Part shown: one piece after another, positions 36,713-40,542 of the stretch | Layout: every line of letters starts with the position of its first letter | Position numbering within the stretch: the stretch's first letter is position 1 | Assembly (NCBI GenBank): GCA_018713185.1 | Contig: DVFQ01000027.1 | Span: 1 to 40,542 of the forward strand | Source: Candidatus Copromonas avistercoris (nom. illeg.) | Lineage (GTDB): Bacteria; Bacillota; Clostridia; Lachnospirales; Lachnospiraceae | Direction of reading: 5' to 3' | Length of the DNA stretch: 40,542 nucleotides | Made by a program: the position numbers and the translations under genes | The notes under the pieces: generated by a model | What the model was told of the DNA's origin: nothing | Database searches by the model: none | Seen by the model: only the letters and a program-made list of their open reading frames with translations

Positions 36713-37951
36713 ATGAAGGGAAACGTGATCGTCGGACAATCCGGCGGCCCAACATCGGCGATTAATTCCAGCCTGGCTGGCGTATATCGTACCGCAATTG
36801 ACAGAGGAGCACCGAAGGTATATGGGATGCTGCATGGAATCCAGGGGCTTCTGGATGAAAAGTATGTAGATTTGTCGGAGCATATCCGCAATGATCTGGA
36901 TGTGGAGCTTTTAAAGAGAACGCCTGCGGCTTATCTTGGCTCCTGCCGGTACAAGCTGCCGGAAATTCACGAAGATCCGGAAGTTTATGAAAAGATTTTC
37001 GCGATCCTGGAAAAGCTGCAGATCGAAAGCTTTATCTATATCGGCGGCAATGATTCCATGGACACGATCAAAAAGCTCTCTGACTATGCGATCGTAAGAG
37101 GCTATGAGACAAAGTTTATCGGGGTTCCCAAGACCATCGATAACGATCTGGCGCTGACGGATCATACCCCGGGCTATGGAAGCGCGGCAAAATATATCGG
37201 AACCTCGACAAAGGAGATCATCCGTGACAGCAACGCTCTGGAATACGGAAAGGGCCTGGTTACGGTAATTGAGATCATGGGCCGCAACGCCGGCTGGCTG
37301 ACGGGCGCGTCCGCTCTTTCCAAGGGCGAGGACTGCGAAGGGCCGGATCTGATCTATCTGCCGGAGCTGCCCTTTGACGTGGAGAAATTTGTTGAGAAGG
37401 TGAAAAGCCTTTTAGAAAAGAAGCAGTCGGTGGTGGTCGCCGTTTCCGAAGGGATCCGGCTGGCCGACGGAAGATATGTGTGCGAGCTGACCAACGGCGT
37501 GGATTATGTGGACGCATTTGGACATAAGCAGTTAAGCGGAACGGCTAACTATCTTGCCTGCCGGATCGCCAATGAGTTAAACTGCAAGGCGAGGGGAATC
37601 GAGCTTTCCACGCTTCAGAGAGCGGCCTCCCATCTTGTTTCCAGAATTGATATTATCGAGGCGTTCCAGGTAGGCGGCGCGGCGGTAAAGGCGGCCGACG
37701 AGGGAGATACCGGCGAGATGGTGATCCTGGAGCGTTTGTCGGACGATCCGTACCAGTGCACCACAAGCCTGCGGAATGTCCATAAAGTATCCAATGTGGA
37801 GAAGGTAGTTCCCCGCAGCTGGATCAATGAAGAGGGCGACTATGTGACGGAGGAATTTTTAAATTATGTCCGTCCGCTGATCCAGGGCGACGTGCCGCCG
37901 ATCATGGTGGACGGAATCCCGCGCCATCTGTACCACTGCGATAAATGGTAA
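36713..37951 (+). CDS. pfp: Pyrophosphate-dependent 6-phosphofructokinase
   Basis: This cytosolic enzyme phosphorylates fructose 6-phosphate reversibly using PPi. The 412 residues fit the PPi-PFK branch. It opens with VIVGQSGGPTSAINSSLAG. GGNDS near residue 111 stands where ATP enzymes have GGDGS, and PKTIDNDL near 141 has Lys where ATP enzymes have Gly. These two changes are the known determinants of PPi use. The MGRNAGWL and PELPFD motifs follow. GGAAGGAAAC precedes the ATG, 58 bp after marR. Together with pgi and the regulated pyrophosphatase in the same window it indicates a PPi-linked glycolysis in which PPi is both a phosphoryl donor and a controlled pool. Confidence 0.95.
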   Translation: MKGNVIVGQSGGPTSAINSSLAGVYRTAIDRGAPKVYGMLHGIQGLLDEKYVDLSEHIRNDLDVELLKRTPAAYLGSCRYKLPEIHEDPEVYEKIFAILEKLQIESFIYIGGNDSMDTIKKLSDYAIVRGYETKFIGVPKTIDNDLALTDHTPGYGSAAKYIGTSTKEIIRDSNALEYGKGLVTVIEIMGRNAGWLTGASALSKGEDCEGPDLIYLPELPFDVEKFVEKVKSLLEKKQSVVVAVSEGIRLADGRYVCELTNGVDYVDAFGHKQLSGTANYLACRIANELNCKARGIELSTLQRAASHLVSRIDIIEAFQVGGAAVKAADEGDTGEMVILERLSDDPYQCTTSLRNVHKVSNVEKVVPRSWINEEGDYVTEEFLNYVRPLIQGDVPPIMVDGIPRHLYHCDKW

Positions 37952-37998
37952 TGCTGCCGGAGATTTCCGGCAAGGAGGAAACTGGAGGGTAGAACGAT

Positions 37999-38511
37999 AT
38001 GGATTTTGAAAAGCTCTGCGTTAAACGGTATTTGCTGCGTAAATTCAGCGATGCTCCGGTGGAAAAAGAGAAATTGGAAAAGATCATTGAAGCGGGCCAC
38101 AACGCCCCTACGGCGCACAATAACCAGCCTCAGAGGATTTTCGTGCTTCAGTCAAAGGAGGCGCTGGAGAAAGCGGACGCCTGCACGCCGATGCATTTTC
38201 ACGCTCCGGTGATGCTGGTGGTGGCTTATGACGCCGGGATTGCCTGGAAACGGGAATTTGACGGAAAGAACCACGGCGAGATCGACGCGGTGATCGCGGT
38301 GACGCAGATGATGCTGCAGGCGGCGGATCTGGGCCTGGGAACGACGTATATCGGCATGTTTGATCCGAAAAAGCTTCTGGAGGAGTTTCCCGAGATGAAG
38401 GGACTGACGCCCATCGCGCTGCTTCCCGTGGGATACCCCGCGGAAGGAGCGCATCCGTCCCGGCTCCATACAGACCGGATCCCGGTCGAAGATATGGTTT
38501 TCTATCTGTAA
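37999..38511 (+). CDS. Nitroreductase-family FMN protein
   Basis: The 170-residue product is a short member of the nitroreductase fold: VKRYLLRKFSDAPVEKEKLEKIIEAGHNAPTAHNNQPQRIFVL at the N-terminus supplies the FMN-phosphate contacts, ITQMMLQAADLGLGTTYIGMF the central helix and flavin wall, and ALLPVGYPAEGAHPSRLH the closing strand. It should be a cytosolic homodimer reducing quinones, nitro compounds or flavins with NAD(P)H. A GGAGG lies 10-14 bases before the ATG. It is 47 bp after pfp on the same strand and ahead of a strong terminator, so it is probably the last gene of the marR-pfp transcript. The true substrate cannot be read from the sequence. Confidence 0.9.
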   Translation: MDFEKLCVKRYLLRKFSDAPVEKEKLEKIIEAGHNAPTAHNNQPQRIFVLQSKEALEKADACTPMHFHAPVMLVVAYDAGIAWKREFDGKNHGEIDAVIAVTQMMLQAADLGLGTTYIGMFDPKKLLEEFPEMKGLTPIALLPVGYPAEGAHPSRLHTDRIPVEDMVFYL

Positions 38512-38517
38512 AAAATT

Positions 38518-38578
38518 GCCGCCGCGCGGCCCTGCGGAAATGCCTTCATCCATCGGGCTGCACGGCGGCGTTCTTTTC
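38518..38578. terminator. Bidirectional terminator between two convergent genes
   Basis: GCCGCCGCGCGGCCC pairs with GGGCTGCACGGCGGC over about 14 bp with G-U or single mismatches, around a 20-nt loop, followed by GTTCTTTTC on the plus strand. On the minus strand the hairpin is followed by AATTTTTTAC, the stronger T-run. Confidence 0.8.
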
Positions 38579-38588
38579 TTTGTATTTC

Positions 38589-39905
38589 TTACTGAAGATG
38601 GCCCCAGCTCTTTAAGTATTCTTCCTTCGTCATGACGGGCTTAAAGGTTTCCTTGACCATGCGGCCGGTCTCAGCGCCGTCGGCTAAAAGATCGATGGCG
38701 GTCATGATCAGGGCCTTGGCGGAAACGATATAGGCCATGTCTTTATCCTCGATAAAGTAATCGGGGCAGTGGGCGCCGCCCTTGGCGCCTCCGATGTAGG
38801 CGTGAACCGTCGGAAGAAGATGGGAAATATCTCCGGCGTCCGTGGAGCCGCCGCTGGATGCCGAAATGCATTCCGTATGCTCTTTGCCGATGAGCACGCA
38901 AAGATTTTCATACATAAGCTCCGCCAGAGGCTGGTGGGTAACGACGGGGAGATAACCGGGAAGCTCCGTAATCTCACACTGCGCGCCGACGGCGTAAGCG
39001 CCGGCCTCCAGGGCCCGGTTGACCTTCCGGCTGGCGTCCAGGATCGCTTCTACCCGCGCGCCGCGCACGTAGGTCTCGATCCGGACGTCGGAGGGAACGA
39101 TATTGACCAGGTCGCCGCCCTTTGTGATAATGGGATGGACGCGGATATGATCCTCGTCGCGGAAGGTTTCCCGCTGCGCGTGAATGGCGGCCAAGCCGAT
39201 TTCAGCGGCGTTTAAGGCGTTGATCCCGTCGAAGGGCGCGCCGCCGGCGTGGGCTTCTTTTCCGATATACCGAACCAGCTTCCCGACAAAGCCGTTGGCG
39301 GGGCTTCCGGCGTTGGCTTTGATCTGCTCGCCGCTGGTGGACTGGGTATGCTGCATCACCATTACGTCCACATCGTCCATAGCGCCCAGGCGGATAAACT
39401 CCTGCTTGCCGCCCAGGAACGCGATCTTGCCTTCCTCTCTTAAACGGTTCCGATATTCCAGCTCAACAAATTCCTCGCTGGGAACGGCCATCAGGGCGAT
39501 ATCGCCGGCCAGATCCTCCATGATCCCCGCGTCGTGGAGCGCATAGGCGACTCCGGCCAGACCCGCCATCATACAGTGGTGGCCGCAGGCGTGGGCGGCG
39601 CCGGTGGACGGATCCGCGCAGGGATGGGCCGGAACGACGACGGCGTCCAGCTCGCCCATGAGCGCTACTTTCATTTTGCTCTCTTTTCCTTTGAAATTCG
39701 CGATCACGCCGGTCAGGGCGACATGATCCTGGTGGGCGAAGCCAAGGCTGTCTAAAAGCTTCTGGAATTTTTCCGAGGTTTTTACTTCTTTATAGCCTAA
39801 TTCCGGCTCGGCGAAAATGCTGTCGCCAAAGGCGATGATATCATCCCGGTGGGCGTCGATGGCCCGGCAGGCAGCTTCTTTTAATTCTTCTTTGGTTCGT
39901 CCCAT
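38589..39905 (-). CDS. M20-family amidohydrolase, AbgB-like
   Basis: The 438-residue product is a zinc-dependent M20 amidohydrolase that should cleave an acyl or peptidyl amide in the cytosol. Seen are GELDAVVVPAHPCADPSTGAAHACGHHCMM (metal ligands Cys and His in ACGH), MAVPSEEF with the catalytic Glu pair, and GKEAHAGGAPFDGINAL, the dimerisation-domain His. Also present are IVPSDVRIETYVRG and the C-terminal STDAGDISHLLP...GGAHCPDY. The first motif reads CGHHCMM rather than CGHDxH, which resembles the AbgB/PM20D2 branch acting on aminobenzoyl-glutamate or dipeptides. The start at 39905 has AGGAGG 8 bases upstream; the track start at 39926 does not. It is 39 bp after a nitroreductase gene on the same strand, so the pair is probably an operon. 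Confidence 0.9.
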   Translation of the reverse strand: MGRTKEELKEAACRAIDAHRDDIIAFGDSIFAEPELGYKEVKTSEKFQKLLDSLGFAHQDHVALTGVIANFKGKESKMKVALMGELDAVVVPAHPCADPSTGAAHACGHHCMMAGLAGVAYALHDAGIMEDLAGDIALMAVPSEEFVELEYRNRLREEGKIAFLGGKQEFIRLGAMDDVDVMVMQHTQSTSGEQIKANAGSPANGFVGKLVRYIGKEAHAGGAPFDGINALNAAEIGLAAIHAQRETFRDEDHIRVHPIITKGGDLVNIVPSDVRIETYVRGARVEAILDASRKVNRALEAGAYAVGAQCEITELPGYLPVVTHQPLAELMYENLCVLIGKEHTECISASSGGSTDAGDISHLLPTVHAYIGGAKGGAHCPDYFIEDKDMAYIVSAKALIMTAIDLLADGAETGRMVKETFKPVMTKEEYLKSWGHLQ

Positions 39906-39944
39906 AATAAAATCCTCCTTTTGCAAAATGGCCTGGAAAAATCG

Positions 39945-40466
39945 TTATTCAATATAAGTTACGGTTCCCGTCCGGCGGATCGGCGCGATGGGGGCGTCAG
40001 GAGCGGGATATCCCAGAGCGGCCATACCGAAGACGGAGTGATTTTCGGGAACGCCGAAGTCGTTTAAGATTTCCCGGATCGCCGGAGCATCGCAGATATT
40101 CTGCATCTGGTTGATCCAGACGGAGCCGATTCCCAGGGAATGGGCGGCCAGGAAAATATTTTCCAGCGCGCAGGCGTTATCCTCTTTGCTCCAGATTCCA
40201 TCCGTGATATTGGAGGGCATGATGATGGCGGCAGGATGGTACATGTCGTAGCCGTCCCGCTTCAACTCGGTTCCAATGGCCGCCACCAGGCGGGCAATGG
40301 CGTCTTTGTTGGTGATCACCGTAAACTTCCAGGTCTGGAGTCCCTTTCCGCTGGGAGCATGGAGAGCGGCGTCCACCAGCACTTCCAGAGTTTCTTTGGG
40401 GATCGGTTGGTCTGTAAATTTGCGGATGCTTCTTCTGGTCAGAATGTTTTTAATTACTTCGTTCAT
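39945..40466 (-). CDS. Nitroreductase-family FMN protein
   Basis: The 173-residue product shows the nitroreductase signature RRSIRKFTDQPIPKETLEVLVDAALHAPSGKGLQTWKFTVI at the N-terminus, then DNACALENIFLAAHSLGIGSVWINQM and VFGMAALGYPAPDAPIAPIRRTG at the end. It is expected to be an FMN homodimer reducing nitro, quinone or flavin substrates. The start at 40466 has AAGGAGG 5 bases upstream; the track start at 40523 is inside the promoter. It is first in a two-gene minus-strand operon with the M20 amidohydrolase, behind a clear promoter. It is clearly diverged from the nitroreductase at 37999, so the two are old paralogues, not a recent duplication. Confidence 0.92.
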   Translation of the reverse strand: MNEVIKNILTRRSIRKFTDQPIPKETLEVLVDAALHAPSGKGLQTWKFTVITNKDAIARLVAAIGTELKRDGYDMYHPAAIIMPSNITDGIWSKEDNACALENIFLAAHSLGIGSVWINQMQNICDAPAIREILNDFGVPENHSVFGMAALGYPAPDAPIAPIRRTGTVTYIE

Positions 40467-40512
40467 GTGAGCCTCCTTCTTCCGGCGCGCCGCCGGATGC
40501 GTTTCTGATATT

Positions 40513-40541
40513 ATCATAAACAAACGGCGGCCAAATGTCCA
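40513..40541 (-). promoter_or_regulatory. Promoter of the nitroreductase-M20 operon, TGGACA-17-TATGAT
   Basis: Reading the minus strand from the window edge, TGGACA and TATGAT are exactly 17 bp apart. The -10 lies about 46 bp before the start at 40466. Each box differs from consensus at one position. Confidence 0.7.
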
Positions 40542-40542
40542 G

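Noticed and set aside
37999-40466. The two nitroreductase genes as a recent duplication
   Set aside because: Their proteins share only family motifs, lie on opposite strands and differ in length and loops.

Overview
The window reads as chromosomal DNA of a spore-forming, Gram-positive anaerobe, most likely a Lachnospiraceae-type Clostridia. Support comes from strong AGGAGG ribosome binding sites, two sporulation genes (YyaC and SpmB types), PPi-dependent phosphofructokinase, a Mn-type pyrophosphatase with CBS/DRTGG insert, and secreted proteins with Trp/Gly-rich wall-binding repeats ending TTTPDG...VQTR. I see no rRNA, tRNA, CRISPR array, insertion sequence, phage gene or integrase. The genus assignment is inference from protein style only.

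Left part (1-16.7 kb): mtnN, a three-TM unknown, pgi under a promoter overlapped by a perfect Rex-architecture inverted repeat, a small convergent unknown gene, then a coiled-coil membrane protein next to a secreted M15 peptidase with a wall-binding module. YyaC follows, then a membrane protein with a degenerate MPN-like cytosolic domain and an external LysM, and a DUF5711-type membrane protein. Then come tkt and a ROK glucokinase, a 416-bp gap holding a minisatellite, a terminator and a hairpin-rich leader, a CBS-type pyrophosphatase, and a flavin reductase-like gene overlapping a shikimate-kinase-like gene.

Middle (16.7-35.0 kb): one probable operon of four exported proteins. They are a DUF6273-type secreted protein, a 1379-aa GLUG/Ig-like/wall-binding protein, a 3746-aa SpaA/CnaB mosaic with an FPETG sorting signal, and a 328-aa membrane-tethered protein whose start overlaps the giant gene by 11 bp. 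No sortase is in the window. This is the best candidate for an undescribed system: a very large surface fibre with putative wall-bound and membrane-bound partners.

Right part (35.0-40.5 kb): an ArsC/Spx-family thioredoxin-fold protein (minus strand), an SpmB protein without SpmA, a MarR regulator with a TTG start, PPi-dependent pfp, a nitroreductase, and a minus-strand pair (nitroreductase then M20 amidohydrolase) with its own promoter.

Functionally, pgi, glcK, tkt, pfp and the pyrophosphatase feed central sugar and PPi metabolism, while most of the rest builds the cell envelope. A recurring DNA-level oddity is short tandem duplications at gene 3' ends, three of which include the stop codon itself, plus 18-bp in-frame minisatellites inside two genes.
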